Below are positions 1 through 8,163 of a stretch of 64,000 nucleotides of DNA, piece after piece. This DNA is from Actinoplanes sp. DH11 (lineage in GTDB: Bacteria; Actinomycetota; Actinomycetes; Mycobacteriales; Micromonosporaceae): assembly GCF_020873875.1 (NCBI RefSeq), contig NZ_JAHWGU010000005.1, positions 248,001-312,000 on the forward strand. Direction: 5' to 3'. Within the stretch, counting starts at the first letter, position 1, and every line of letters begins with the position of its first letter. The notes beneath the pieces were generated by a model. It saw only the letters and a program-made list of their open reading frames with translations. It was not told where the DNA came from and did no database searches. Made by a program: the position numbers and the translations under genes.

Positions 1-49
1 CTTCTCGCCGCGTCGAGGACGGGTTCAGTGATCTGGGGGAGCGTGGGAC

Positions 50-658
50 ATGACCGCCATCACCATCGCCGATCAGGAGCGGCGCCAGGACGTCACCGTG
101 TTGTTCATCGACATCGTGGGTTTCACCACGCTCGTCGATCGGCTGGACTGCGCGGACGTCCGTGCGTTGCAGCGCGACTACTTCTCGACGGTGTCGGGAG
201 TGGTGCGTGCCTGCGGCGGCATCGTCGAGAAGTACGTCGGTGACGCGGTGATGGCGGTGTTCGGTGCCGAAGAGGGGGGCTTCGGCCCGGAGTCGGCCGC
301 TGCGGCGGTGCGGGCGGGCCTGTCGGTCCAGGAGGCGTTGAGGGGGCGTCTCCTGGCCGGCAGGTTCCCGGCCCGGACCCGGGTGGGCCTGGCGACCGGC
401 GAGGTGATCGTCGATCCGATGGCGGCCTTCGACGGCGGGTACGCGATGATCAGTGGGAGCGTGGTGAGCACGGCGGCGCGGCTGCAGGCGTACGCGCCGC
501 ACGACACCGTCGTGGTCTGCTCGGCCACTCGCGAGGTGACCGACACGCTCATCGCGTACCAGGAGTTGCCGCCCGTCTCGGTGCCGGGCAAGCCGTATCC
601 GCTGGATCTCTATCGGGCCCTGCAGCCGCAGGCGGCGCAGCTCGCCGCGGTAGCCTAG
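50..658 (+). CDS. Stand-alone class III nucleotidyl cyclase domain protein
   Basis: A 202-residue protein made almost entirely of one adenylate/guanylate cyclase homology domain, with no membrane segment or partner domain. The first metal-binding segment (FIDIVGFT, Asp21) and the second (EKYVGDAVMAVFG, Asp65) are intact, as is the RVGLATGEV strand. In the helix that normally carries the transition-state Asn and Arg (VNxAARL), the sequence reads VVSTAARL, so Ser140 replaces Asn while Arg144 stays. Known family members make cAMP or cGMP as dimers. The Ser substitution could mean low activity or a regulatory pseudocyclase (inference). The ATG at 50 follows a GGGGGAG ribosome site. Confidence 0.85.
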   Translation: MTAITIADQERRQDVTVLFIDIVGFTTLVDRLDCADVRALQRDYFSTVSGVVRACGGIVEKYVGDAVMAVFGAEEGGFGPESAAAAVRAGLSVQEALRGRLLAGRFPARTRVGLATGEVIVDPMAAFDGGYAMISGSVVSTAARLQAYAPHDTVVVCSATREVTDTLIAYQELPPVSVPGKPYPLDLYRALQPQAAQLAAVA

Positions 659-794
659 GATGCTTTTTGGCGCGTTTATCCCGGTTTAGGCCACGGTGTG
701 GTTGAGACCTGGCTCGCCTGGGGCAGAAGTGTCACAGGCGCCGGGTAGGCTCGCGCCGTCTTGACCACCCATGGCCGATCGGGAGTACTGCCCT

Positions 795-2852
795 GTGACC
801 GCACAGCCAGAGACCTTGTACGGGGCTGACGACCTCACGCACCTGGAGGGGCTGGACGCTGTCCGGAAACGTCCGGGCATGTACATCGGCTCCACGGACA
901 GCCGGGGCATCAACCACCTCGCCAACGAGATCATCGACAACTCGACGGACGAGGGCGTGGCCGGTCACGCCACGCGGATCGCGGTGACGCTGCACTCCGA
1001 CGCATCGGTGCAGGTCGACGACGACGGCCGCGGCATCCCCACCGACGTGCACGCCAAGTCCGGCCTCAGCGGCGTCGAGCTGGTGCTCACCCGGCTGCAC
1101 GCGGGCGGCAAGTTCGGCGGCTCCGGCTACAAGACCTCCGGTGGTCTGCACGGCGTCGGCGCCTCCGCGGTCAACGCGCTCGCGCTCCGCTTCGACGTCA
1201 CCGTCAAGCGCGACGGCAAGGTCTTCGAGATCTCCTTCCAGCGCGGCGTGCCGGGCGTCTTCGACGGCCCCGGGCCGCAGGCCGCGTTCACCCGCGAGCC
1301 GGGCCTGCGCATCGTGCGCAAGATGAAGCGCGGCGAGCCGTCCGGCACGAGCATCAGGTACTGGTACGACGCCCGGTACTTCGAGTCCGGCGCCCGGCTC
1401 GACCCCGACGCCGTGCGGGCCAAGCTGCGCAACACCGCGTTCCTCGTCCCCGGCGTGCAATACACCCTCTTCGACGCGAACGCCGAGGAGCCGGTCACCG
1501 AGACGTTCCATTACCCCAACGGGCTCACCGACATGGTCGAGTTCCTCACCCCGGCCGGTGACAAGCCGGTCTCCGGCATCCTCCTGGTCACCGGCGAGGG
1601 TTCCTACAAGGAGAACGCGGCGGACGCCAACGGCGTCATGCAGTCCAACGTGGTGCGGCACGCGCAGGTCGAGGTCGCCTTCCGCTGGGGTACGGGGTAC
1701 GAGCGCACCGTCGAGTGCTTCACCAACACGATCCGCAACCTGCACGGCGGCACCCACCGCAAGGGTTTCGAGCGCGCCCTGGTGCGGTCGCTCACCGAGG
1801 CCATCCGCAACACCCGCGGCCTGCTGAAACCCAAGGAGGAGCCGCCGGTCCTGGACGACCTGCTCGAGGGCATGACCGCGGTCATCCACGTGCGGGTGCC
1901 CGAGCCGCAGTTCACCTCGCAGACCAAGGACGAGCTGTCCACGGCCGGCGTCACCCGGGTGGTGCAGAGCCTGGTCGAGACGTGGGTCAAGGAGTGGATC
2001 GAGAACCGGCGGACCAAGGCCGAGGCCCGGACCGTCCTGCAGAAGGTGGTGGACGCGGCCCGCGTCCGGCTCACCCAGAAACAGCAGAAGGACGCCGCCC
2101 GCCGCAAGACCGCGCTCGAGGGCGCGTCGATGCCGGCCAAGCTGGTCGACTGCCGCGCCGTCGGGATCGACCGGTCCGAGCTGTTCATCGTGGAGGGTGA
2201 CTCGGCCCTGGGCACCGCCCGGATGGCCCGCAGCTCCGAATACCAGGCGCTGCTGCCGATCCGCGGCAAGATCCTCAACGTGCAGAAGGCCAGCCTGCAG
2301 CAGGTGCTCGACAACGCCGAGTGCTCGGCGATCGTGCAGGTGCTCGGCGCCGGTTCCGGCCGGACCTTCGAGATCGGCGCGATGCGGTACGGCCGCGTCA
2401 TGATCATGGCGGACGCGGATGTCGACGGCTCGCACATCCGGACCCTGCTGATCACGCTCTTCGCGAAGTACATGCGGCCGGTGATCGAGCACGGGCGGCT
2501 CTTCGCCGCGATGCCGCCGCTGCACAAGGTGGTCACCAAGGGGCGCAGTTCCGAGACGCTCTACACGTACACCCAGCAGGAGATGGAAACCACCGTCACG
2601 CGGATCGAGCGGTCCGGCCGGCAGGTGCAGAAACCGGTGCCCCGGTTCAAGGGTCTCGGCGAGATGGACGCCGACGAGCTCTGGGAGACCACGATGAACC
2701 CGGCCGCACGGACCGTCCGGCGGATCACCATCGAGGACGCCGAACGCGCCGAGGCCACCCTCGAGCTGCTGATGGGTGAGCGTGTCGAGCCCCGCAAGAA
2801 CTGGTTGATCGAGGCAGCCGGCCGGATCGACCAAGAGACGATCGACGCCTGA
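795..2852 (+). CDS. parE: DNA topoisomerase IV subunit B (ParE / GyrB2 type)
   Basis: ATPase subunit of a type IIA topoisomerase that, with the next gene, decatenates or relaxes DNA. The GHKL ATP site is visible at the N-terminus (NEIIDNSTDEG, then DDGRGIP and GLHGVGASAVNAL). The Toprim metal site is EGDSALGTAR near residue 467 and DADVDGSHIR near 540. The EGDSALGTAR form, with Leu where GyrB usually has Gly, together with the short length of 685 residues, fits actinobacterial ParE better than the main GyrB. I chose the GTG at 795, which has GGGAG about 10 bases upstream. An in-frame ATG at 771 would add eight residues but has no ribosome site. The stop is 10 bases before parC, so the pair is an operon. 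Confidence 0.93.
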   Translation: MTAQPETLYGADDLTHLEGLDAVRKRPGMYIGSTDSRGINHLANEIIDNSTDEGVAGHATRIAVTLHSDASVQVDDDGRGIPTDVHAKSGLSGVELVLTRLHAGGKFGGSGYKTSGGLHGVGASAVNALALRFDVTVKRDGKVFEISFQRGVPGVFDGPGPQAAFTREPGLRIVRKMKRGEPSGTSIRYWYDARYFESGARLDPDAVRAKLRNTAFLVPGVQYTLFDANAEEPVTETFHYPNGLTDMVEFLTPAGDKPVSGILLVTGEGSYKENAADANGVMQSNVVRHAQVEVAFRWGTGYERTVECFTNTIRNLHGGTHRKGFERALVRSLTEAIRNTRGLLKPKEEPPVLDDLLEGMTAVIHVRVPEPQFTSQTKDELSTAGVTRVVQSLVETWVKEWIENRRTKAEARTVLQKVVDAARVRLTQKQQKDAARRKTALEGASMPAKLVDCRAVGIDRSELFIVEGDSALGTARMARSSEYQALLPIRGKILNVQKASLQQVLDNAECSAIVQVLGAGSGRTFEIGAMRYGRVMIMADADVDGSHIRTLLITLFAKYMRPVIEHGRLFAAMPPLHKVVTKGRSSETLYTYTQQEMETTVTRIERSGRQVQKPVPRFKGLGEMDADELWETTMNPAARTVRRITIEDAERAEATLELLMGERVEPRKNWLIEAAGRIDQETIDA

Positions 2853-2862
2853 GAGGTCTGCA

Positions 2863-5382
2863 ATGGCACGCCGCAAGAACGAGAACCGCGTCGACCTGTC
2901 CGCGTTCGATCAGCCTGGCGCCCGGGTCATCGACAACCCGCTGACCACCGAGGTCGAGGACTCCTACCTGGAGTACGCGTACTCGGTGATCCACTCGCGC
3001 GCACTGCCCGACGCGCGGGACGGCCTCAAACCGGTCCACCGGCGGATCCTGTGGTCCATGTCGGAGCAGAACCACCGCCCCGACCGGCCGTACGTGAAGT
3101 CCGCCCGCGTCGTCGGCGACGTGATGGGCAAGTACCACCCGCACGGCGACGTGGCGATCTACGACGCCCTGGTCCGGCTCGCCCAGGACTTCTCGCTCAA
3201 CACGCCACTCATCGACGGCCACGGCAACTTCGGCTCGCCGGACGACGGGCCGGCCGCCGCGCGGTACACCGAAGCCCGGATGTCCCGGGAGGCGATGCTG
3301 CTGGTGGGCGAGCTCGGCGAGGGGACCGTCGACTTCAAGCCCACCTACGACGGCTCCGAGCAAGAACCCAAGGTGCTGCCGGCGGCCTTCCCGAACCTGC
3401 TGGTCAACGGCACGTCGGGCATCGCCGTCGGGATGGCGACCAACATGATCCCGCACAACCTCGGCGAGGTCGTGGCGGCCGCTCGGCACCTGATCACCCA
3501 CCCGGACGCCGACCTCGACGAGCTGATGCGCTTCGTGCCCGGCCCCGACCTGCCGACCGGCGGTCAGCTGCTCGGCCTCGACGAGGTGCGCCGGGCGTAC
3601 GAGACCGGCCGCGGCGTCGTCCGGATGCGGGCCCGCGCGCAGACCGGCCTGCTCGAGGGTGGCCGCGGACGGCAGGCGATCACCGTGACCGAGCTGCCGT
3701 ACGGCGTCGGCACCGAGAAGATCATCGAGGCGATCACCGACGAGGTGAAGGGCAAGCTGATCACCTCCGGCCCGCGGCGCGGCCAGCGCCAGGCCGCCCG
3801 GCTCGCCGGCATCTCCGACGTCAAGGACCTCACCGACCGGGAACACGGCACCCGGCTCGTCATCGAGTGCAAGGTCGGCGTCAACCCGCAGGCCCTGCTC
3901 GCCGACCTCTACCGGCTGACCCCGCTGGAGACCTCGTTCGGCATCAACAACCTGGTGCTCGTCGACGGGCAGCCGCGGACCCTCGGGCTCAAGGAGCTGC
4001 TCGAGGTCTTCGTGCAGCACCGCTACGAGGTGGTCACGCGGCGCACGACGTACCGGCGGACCAAGCGCGAGGACCGCCTGCACCTCGTCGACGGCCTGCT
4101 CATCGCCCTGATCGACATCGACCGGGTGGTCGCGCTGATCCGCGCCAGCGACGACGCGGCCGCCGCCAAGAGCGGCCTGATGAGCGAATTCGGGCTCTCC
4201 GAGATCCAGGCGTCGTACATTCTGGACACCCCGCTGCGCCGCCTCACCCGGTTCGACCGGATCGAGCTGGAAACCGAGCAGGAGCGCCTGCGCAGCGAGA
4301 TCGCCGACCTGAGCCGGATCCTCGACAACGACGACGTCCTCAAGCAGGTCGTCTCCGACGAGCTCGCCGAGGTCGCCACCGAGTTCGGCCGCCCGCGGCA
4401 CACCACGCTCATCGACGGTGACCTCAAGGAGGTGCTCGCCGCCTCCGTGCCGGCCGGCCCGCTCGAGGTCGCCGACGACCCCTGCCAGGTGATCCTCTCC
4501 GCCACCGGGCTGATCGCCCGGACCGCGGCCGAGAGCGAGGAGAGCACCGAGGCGCGCCGACGCAGCGGCCGGGTCAAGCACGACGCGGTCCGCGCGATCA
4601 TCCACTCCACGGCCCGCGGCCGGATCCTGCTCGTCACCAACCTGGGCCGCGCCTTCAAGACCGACGTGCTCACCCTCCCGGTGCTGCCCGAACAGTCCGG
4701 CACCGTCTCGTTGCGCGGCGGCATGTCCGCCTCCGAGCTGGTGCCGCTGCACAAGGGCGAAAAAGTCGTCGGGATGGCGCCACTCTCCGGGGCCGACTCG
4801 CCGGGGCTGGCGCTGGGCACCAAGTACGGCATCGTGAAGGTGTGCGCCCCCGAATGGCCGGTCCGCTCCGACGAATTCGAGGTGATCACCCTCAAGGAGG
4901 GTGACGAGGTCCTCCAGGCCACCTGGCTGACCGACGGCGCCGAGTCCCTGGTCTTCGTCACCTCGGACGCGTCACTGCTGCGCTTCCCGGCCAAACTGGT
5001 CCGCCCGCAGGGCCTCAAGGGCGGCGGCATGGCCGGCATCAACCTCACCGCCGACGTCGAGGTCCTGTCGTTCGGCGCCGTCTCCGCCGCCGACCCGCAA
5101 CACGGCGAACCCATGGTCGTCACGTCCACCGGCACCCAGGTCAAGGTCACCCCCTTCGCTCTCTACCCGGCGAAGGGCCGCGCCACCGGCGGCGTCCGCG
5201 TCCAGCGCTTCCTCAAGGGCGAAACCCAGCTGGCCGTCGCCTGGGTCGGCCCCCGCCCGGTCGGCGCCTCCGCCACCGGCGACCCGGTCGAACTCCCCGA
5301 ACCCGACCCCCGCCGCGACGGCTCCGGCACCGCCGTCATCATGGGCCCCCAGCTGATCGGCCACCTGATCGAACGAGACTGA
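2863..5382 (+). CDS. parC: DNA topoisomerase IV subunit A (ParC / GyrA2 type)
   Basis: DNA-cleaving subunit of topoisomerase IV, 839 residues. The winged-helix core contains the catalytic tyrosine in AARYTEARM (Tyr135). The quinolone-resistance region reads KYHPHGDVAIYDAL, with Val97 at the position equivalent to E. coli GyrA Ser83 and Asp101 at the Asp87 position. The long coiled-coil tower and a C-terminal beta-pinwheel follow. No clear GyrA-box (QRRGGKG) is seen, which supports ParC over GyrA. The ATG at 2863 has GAGAGG upstream and lies 10 bases after parE. Val at the drug-contact position is the same change that makes mycobacterial GyrA quinolone resistant, so intrinsic resistance of this enzyme is possible. 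Confidence 0.92.
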   Translation: MARRKNENRVDLSAFDQPGARVIDNPLTTEVEDSYLEYAYSVIHSRALPDARDGLKPVHRRILWSMSEQNHRPDRPYVKSARVVGDVMGKYHPHGDVAIYDALVRLAQDFSLNTPLIDGHGNFGSPDDGPAAARYTEARMSREAMLLVGELGEGTVDFKPTYDGSEQEPKVLPAAFPNLLVNGTSGIAVGMATNMIPHNLGEVVAAARHLITHPDADLDELMRFVPGPDLPTGGQLLGLDEVRRAYETGRGVVRMRARAQTGLLEGGRGRQAITVTELPYGVGTEKIIEAITDEVKGKLITSGPRRGQRQAARLAGISDVKDLTDREHGTRLVIECKVGVNPQALLADLYRLTPLETSFGINNLVLVDGQPRTLGLKELLEVFVQHRYEVVTRRTTYRRTKREDRLHLVDGLLIALIDIDRVVALIRASDDAAAAKSGLMSEFGLSEIQASYILDTPLRRLTRFDRIELETEQERLRSEIADLSRILDNDDVLKQVVSDELAEVATEFGRPRHTTLIDGDLKEVLAASVPAGPLEVADDPCQVILSATGLIARTAAESEESTEARRRSGRVKHDAVRAIIHSTARGRILLVTNLGRAFKTDVLTLPVLPEQSGTVSLRGGMSASELVPLHKGEKVVGMAPLSGADSPGLALGTKYGIVKVCAPEWPVRSDEFEVITLKEGDEVLQATWLTDGAESLVFVTSDASLLRFPAKLVRPQGLKGGGMAGINLTADVEVLSFGAVSAADPQHGEPMVVTSTGTQVKVTPFALYPAKGRATGGVRVQRFLKGETQLAVAWVGPRPVGASATGDPVELPEPDPRRDGSGTAVIMGPQLIGHLIERD

Positions 5383-5423
5383 CCGACCCGTCCCGGCCGG
5401 CCCCCGCGCGCGGCGCGAAGGCC

Positions 5424-5523
5424 GTGCCGGGCGGCTCAGAGCGTGACTGTGCCGGCCGGCTCAGGGTGTGGTCGTGCCGGGCGGCTGGCAGTGTGGTTGT
5501 GCCGGGCGGCTCACAGCGCCGCT
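5424..5523. repeat. Four 25-bp tandem repeats at a convergent gene junction
   Basis: Four imperfect units at 5424, 5449, 5474 and 5499, each starting GTGCCGGGCGGCT (or GTGCCGGCCGGCT in unit 2). The fourth unit contains the stop codon (5511-5513) of the minus-strand gene that follows, so the array runs into the coding 3' end. It lies 40 bases after the parC stop. Confidence 0.85.
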
Positions 5524-6056
5524 GCCACGGCTGCCCCGGCCAGCATCAGCACCCCTGTCATCGCGCATGTCCGGCGGGCCCCGGCTTCCGGCCCTGGCCC
5601 GCCGTCCCGCTCCGCCCGGCCGCTGACCACCGCCGCCGCGATCGCGATGACGCCGCCCAGCACCAGGTACAGCGGCGTGCCGTACAGCCAGGAGTACGGC
5701 GCGAAGTGCACGACCAGCAAAACGACCATGCCGAGCGGCACCAGGGCGTAACGCTCCGACATGACGAGGAAGACAACCACCGGCAACCCGAGAAGCTGCC
5801 CGGTCGCCAGGATGATCGACAGCGAGTCGAGTGCTTCCATGCTCGGCCGCGGCGGTCCCGGCGTCACCATGGTCAGCAGCAAGGCCACAGGCAGCGCCAC
5901 CAGACCCTGGACAAGCGTCACCACAGCGGCCGTCCGTGGCGTCGCCCGAGCCCATACCGCCGCACTCGCCAGCCACGTCACCCCGTAGGCGGCCAGGAAA
6001 GCCCACCCGTGCCGATTAGCGGCCGACAGGGCAAGCCGGTACTCCTCGACATCCAT
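5511..6056 (-). CDS. Six-helix integral membrane protein of unknown function
   Basis: A 181-residue hydrophobic protein with about six predicted helices and a hydrophilic Arg/Gly-rich loop (near residues 145-162) before the last helix. The N-terminal stretch (EYRLALSAANRHGWAFLAAYG, then a Trp-containing helix) resembles small uncharacterised membrane families such as DUF7010, but I am not certain. No catalytic motif is seen. It is convergent with parC and its 3' end overlaps the 25-bp tandem repeats. The ATG at 6056 is the first in the frame. Confidence 0.6.
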   Translation of the reverse strand: MDVEEYRLALSAANRHGWAFLAAYGVTWLASAAVWARATPRTAAVVTLVQGLVALPVALLLTMVTPGPPRPSMEALDSLSIILATGQLLGLPVVVFLVMSERYALVPLGMVVLLVVHFAPYSWLYGTPLYLVLGGVIAIAAAVVSGRAERDGGPGPEAGARRTCAMTGVLMLAGAAVAAAL

Positions 6057-6232
6057 GCCTCAACGCCCGCGCACCGTAAGGATCATCGACCACCCACCAA
6101 CGCGTCACCCCTCGCCAGCACTCCACAGGGCGACCACCGATGACCCGAGCGTAACGACCGGTGTCCATGCCGTTCCCAGCCGAATAACGATCGCCCCGGT
6201 GAAGCAGGCCTCCGCTCCCGTCCCGGCGGCCG
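6057..6232. other. Non-coding stretch upstream of the membrane protein
   Basis: This holds the upstream region of the minus-strand membrane protein. I see no convincing gene, promoter consensus or RNA in it. Open frames here are short and lack ribosome sites. Confidence 0.5.
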
Positions 6233-6450
6233 CCGCTCGCGAGTTCGCGACCCGCCGTCGCCGCCTGCGTGTCACCCGGGTTCGCCGTCTGCCGCTGCGT
6301 GTCACCCGGGTTCGCTGCTCGCGAGTTCGCGACCCGCCGTTGCCGCTGCATGTCACCCGGGTTCGCCGTCTGCGAGGTCGCGACCCGCCGTCTGCCGCTG
6401 CGTGTCAGCCGCTTCCGCCGCTCGCAAGGTCGCGTCCCGCCGTCATCGCC
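6233..6450. repeat. Degenerate interspersed short repeats
   Basis: Two short modules alternate. GTCACCCGGGTTCGC occurs at 6271, 6301 and 6352. CGCGAGTTCGCGACCCGCCGT occurs at 6238 and 6320, with decayed copies near 6371 and 6420. The second module is partly palindromic. The region codes for nothing recognisable and looks like a decayed minisatellite. Confidence 0.7.
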
Positions 6451-6569
6451 CGCGCAGCGCCCGCGGCCGCCGCTCGCCAGATCGCGACCCGGTCGATACC
6501 GCGCAAATCACCCCCAGTTGGCCGTCCTCGGACCCCGATGATGCCGGACGGGCCGTCCACGGGCGAGAA

Positions 6570-6644
6570 GTTGATCTGCTAGCGATGCAAAATCGCGGTG
6601 ATAGGCCCATGATCACAGCGATTTTGCATCGCTAGCAGATCAAC
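6570..6644. repeat. 75-bp hairpin element, copy 1 (27-bp perfect arms)
   Basis: Arms 6570-6596 and 6618-6644 are exact reverse complements (GTTGATCTGCTAGCG... / ...CGCTAGCAGATCAAC). After one mismatch the stem continues with GTGAT (6598-6602) pairing ATCAC (6612-6616), leaving a loop of about nine bases. The element is clearly lower in GC than its surroundings. A second diverged copy is at 38390-38464. It resembles a REP- or MITE-like dispersed element. It could also act as a two-way terminator, but it has no U-run. Confidence 0.9.
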
Positions 6645-6749
6645 AACGCGCGCAAGCTCGCTGGGTGCCGCCATCCCTGGCGATCATGCGAGTGAGACGC
6701 GGCGCGTGACGAATCCGGGCGTCCGCCGCCCCCGTTGGCGGACGCCCGT

Positions 6750-7128
6750 GGCCGTAAGCCCCGCAGGCGGAGGCCGTACGCCCGGCAGGCGGAGGCCGTA
6801 AGCCCCGCAGGCGGGGACGGTACGCCCGGTGGCTCGAGGCAGTACGCCTGGGAGCCACAGGCGGTAAGCCTGGTAGGCGGAGGCCGTACGCCCGGCGGCC
6901 CGAGGCCGTACGCCTGGGAGCCACAGGCCGTAAGCCCGGCAGGCGGGGGCCGTACGCCCGGCGGCCCGAGGCCGTACGCCCGGCGGCCCGAGGCCATACG
7001 CGCGGAGGCCCGAGGCCGTACGCGCGGCGGCGCGAGGCAGTACGCCTGGGAGGCCCGAGGCCGTATGCCTGGGAGCCACAGGCCGAACCGCCGGCGGCGG
7101 TCCGAGGCCGTATGCAGGCAGGGGTCAG
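6750..7128. repeat. Tandem array of about seventeen 22-bp repeats
   Basis: Consensus GGCCGTACGCCCGGCRGSCSGA repeats in register every 22 bases from 6750. The last few units carry insertions of one to three bases (units starting at 7036, 7081 and 7106). The array ends at 7128, covering the stop codon (7125-7127) of the aldo/keto reductase. There are no spacers, so it is not CRISPR. The 22-bp period is not a multiple of three, so open frames through it are chance products. Confidence 0.92.
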
Positions 7129-8087
7129 GCGCGGAGCGCCAGGAGCTCGGCCACCTCGTCCGCCGGCAGCGGGCCGCGGGCTTCGGCCTCCAGGCATTCG
7201 GCCAGTTCGGTGCGGTTTTTGACGCCCAGGATGACGCTGGCGACGCCCGGAACCGCCAGGGCGTAACGGTGTGCCAGGGAGGCCGCGGATTCGCCGCGGT
7301 CGGCGGCCAGTTTGCGGAAGGGGGCGGCGCGGGCGTAGTCGGCCGCGGCCGGGTGGGTGGCGGGGAGGTCGCGGTCCAGGGTGTCGGTGAGGGAGCCGGC
7401 GGCCACGGCGCGGATGGCGAGGACGGGGATGGCGGCGGCGGAGGCGGCCCGGACGAGTTCGTCGTTGGTGGACGGAGCGTCCGGGTAGATCCACATGTCG
7501 CCGTTCATGTCGAGCGGGTTGACGATGATCTGGGCGGCGTCGGGGCGGGGGTCGGTGCGCAGCGCGTCGAGGACCGGTGCCGGGTGGCCGACGGCGGTGA
7601 TGCCCCAGGCGCGGATGGTGCCGGCGTCGCGGAGGCGTTCGAAGTGCGGGACCACCGCGTCGCGGTAGGAGTCCCAGTGGATGGTGCCGCCGGCGGTGGC
7701 CGAGCCGTCGCGGGGCAGCATCTGGGTGTGCAGCAGGAGCAGGTCGAGGTGGTCGCGGCCGAGGCGTTCGAGGCTGCCGGCGAGGCTGCGGTCGATCAGG
7801 CCGGCGAAGTCGCCACCCGGGGGTACGTCGTGGACCTGCACCTTCGAGGTGATCTGAACGTCTGGGGCTGGCCGCTGCCGCAGGGCTTCGCCGACGACGC
7901 GTTCCGACTCGAAGTCGCCGCCGTAACTGGGCGCCACGTCCAGCATGGTGATCCCGGCGTCGAGGGCGGCGTGCACGGTGGACACCGCCTCGGCGCGGTC
8001 GGTGCTGCCCCAGACGCCGCCGAGTCCGCCGCCGCCGAGGGTGAGCGCGCTGATCCGTCCGAGTCTGCCGAATCCTCTGATCTGCAT
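7125..8087 (-). CDS. Aldo/keto reductase family oxidoreductase
   Basis: A 320-residue NADPH-dependent (beta/alpha)8-barrel reductase of the D-threo-aldose/L-fucose dehydrogenase-like branch. Visible features are the N-terminal LGRISALTLGGGGLGG, the DVAPSYGGDFESERVVGEAL strand with the catalytic Tyr, the Lys in QITSKVQVHD, and DHLDLLLLHTQ. The substrate cannot be told. The frame is open further upstream, but the ATG at 8087 gives the family's normal N-terminus and sits seven bases after a MerR-type -10 element, so the message is probably leaderless. The C-terminus runs into the 22-bp repeat array. Confidence 0.88.
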   Translation of the reverse strand: MQIRGFGRLGRISALTLGGGGLGGVWGSTDRAEAVSTVHAALDAGITMLDVAPSYGGDFESERVVGEALRQRPAPDVQITSKVQVHDVPPGGDFAGLIDRSLAGSLERLGRDHLDLLLLHTQMLPRDGSATAGGTIHWDSYRDAVVPHFERLRDAGTIRAWGITAVGHPAPVLDALRTDPRPDAAQIIVNPLDMNGDMWIYPDAPSTNDELVRAASAAAIPVLAIRAVAAGSLTDTLDRDLPATHPAAADYARAAPFRKLAADRGESAASLAHRYALAVPGVASVILGVKNRTELAECLEAEARGPLPADEVAELLALRA

Positions 8088-8094
8088 GGCGTCG

Positions 8095-8125
8095 ACGGTA
8101 GGACCTGGAGCGCGCTCCAGGTGAA
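8095..8125 (-). promoter_or_regulatory. MerR-type promoter with 19-bp spacer and perfect operator palindrome
   Basis: Read on the minus strand: -35 TTCACC (8120-8125), a 19-base spacer, -10 TACCGT (8095-8100). The 20-bp perfect palindrome ACCTGGAGCG/CGCTCCAGGT (8103-8122) fills the spacer. An over-long 19-bp spacer with a dyad is the signature of promoters activated by MerR-family regulators. No merR gene is present in the window, so the regulator would act in trans. The start codon lies seven bases after the -10. Confidence 0.75.
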
Positions 8126-8163
8126 GCCCCGAACAGCAAAAGGTGAAGCCCCGAACAGCAAAA
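8120..8163. repeat. Exact 22-bp direct duplication upstream of the MerR-type promoter
   Basis: The 22 bases beginning GGTGAAGCCCCGAACAGC at 8120 are repeated exactly at 8142. The first copy includes the -35 hexamer of the aldo/keto reductase promoter, so the duplication creates a second -35-like GGTGAA (minus strand TTCACC) 22 bases upstream. Confidence 0.85.

Noticed and set aside
659..770. Promoter of parE with -10 TAGGCT at 746
   Set aside because: The -10-like word is present but there is no -35 match at a sensible spacing, so I did not call it.
732..2876. Long minus-strand reading frame opposite parE
   Set aside because: It is the mirror of a strong conserved gene; high GC at third positions keeps antisense frames open. 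The translation is Arg/Pro/Leu/Gly-rich with no family motif. The same reasoning excludes the antisense frames opposite parC, the transporter genes, the symporter, the hydrolase, ggt and the CPA1 antiporter.
6640..7124. Minus-strand protein-coding extension through the 22-bp array
   Set aside because: The repeat period is not a multiple of three, so all frames are open by repetition. The protein is low complexity and no ribosome site is present.
6750..7128. CRISPR array
   Set aside because: The 22-bp units are directly adjacent with no unique spacers, there are no cas genes, and units drift gradually as in a minisatellite.
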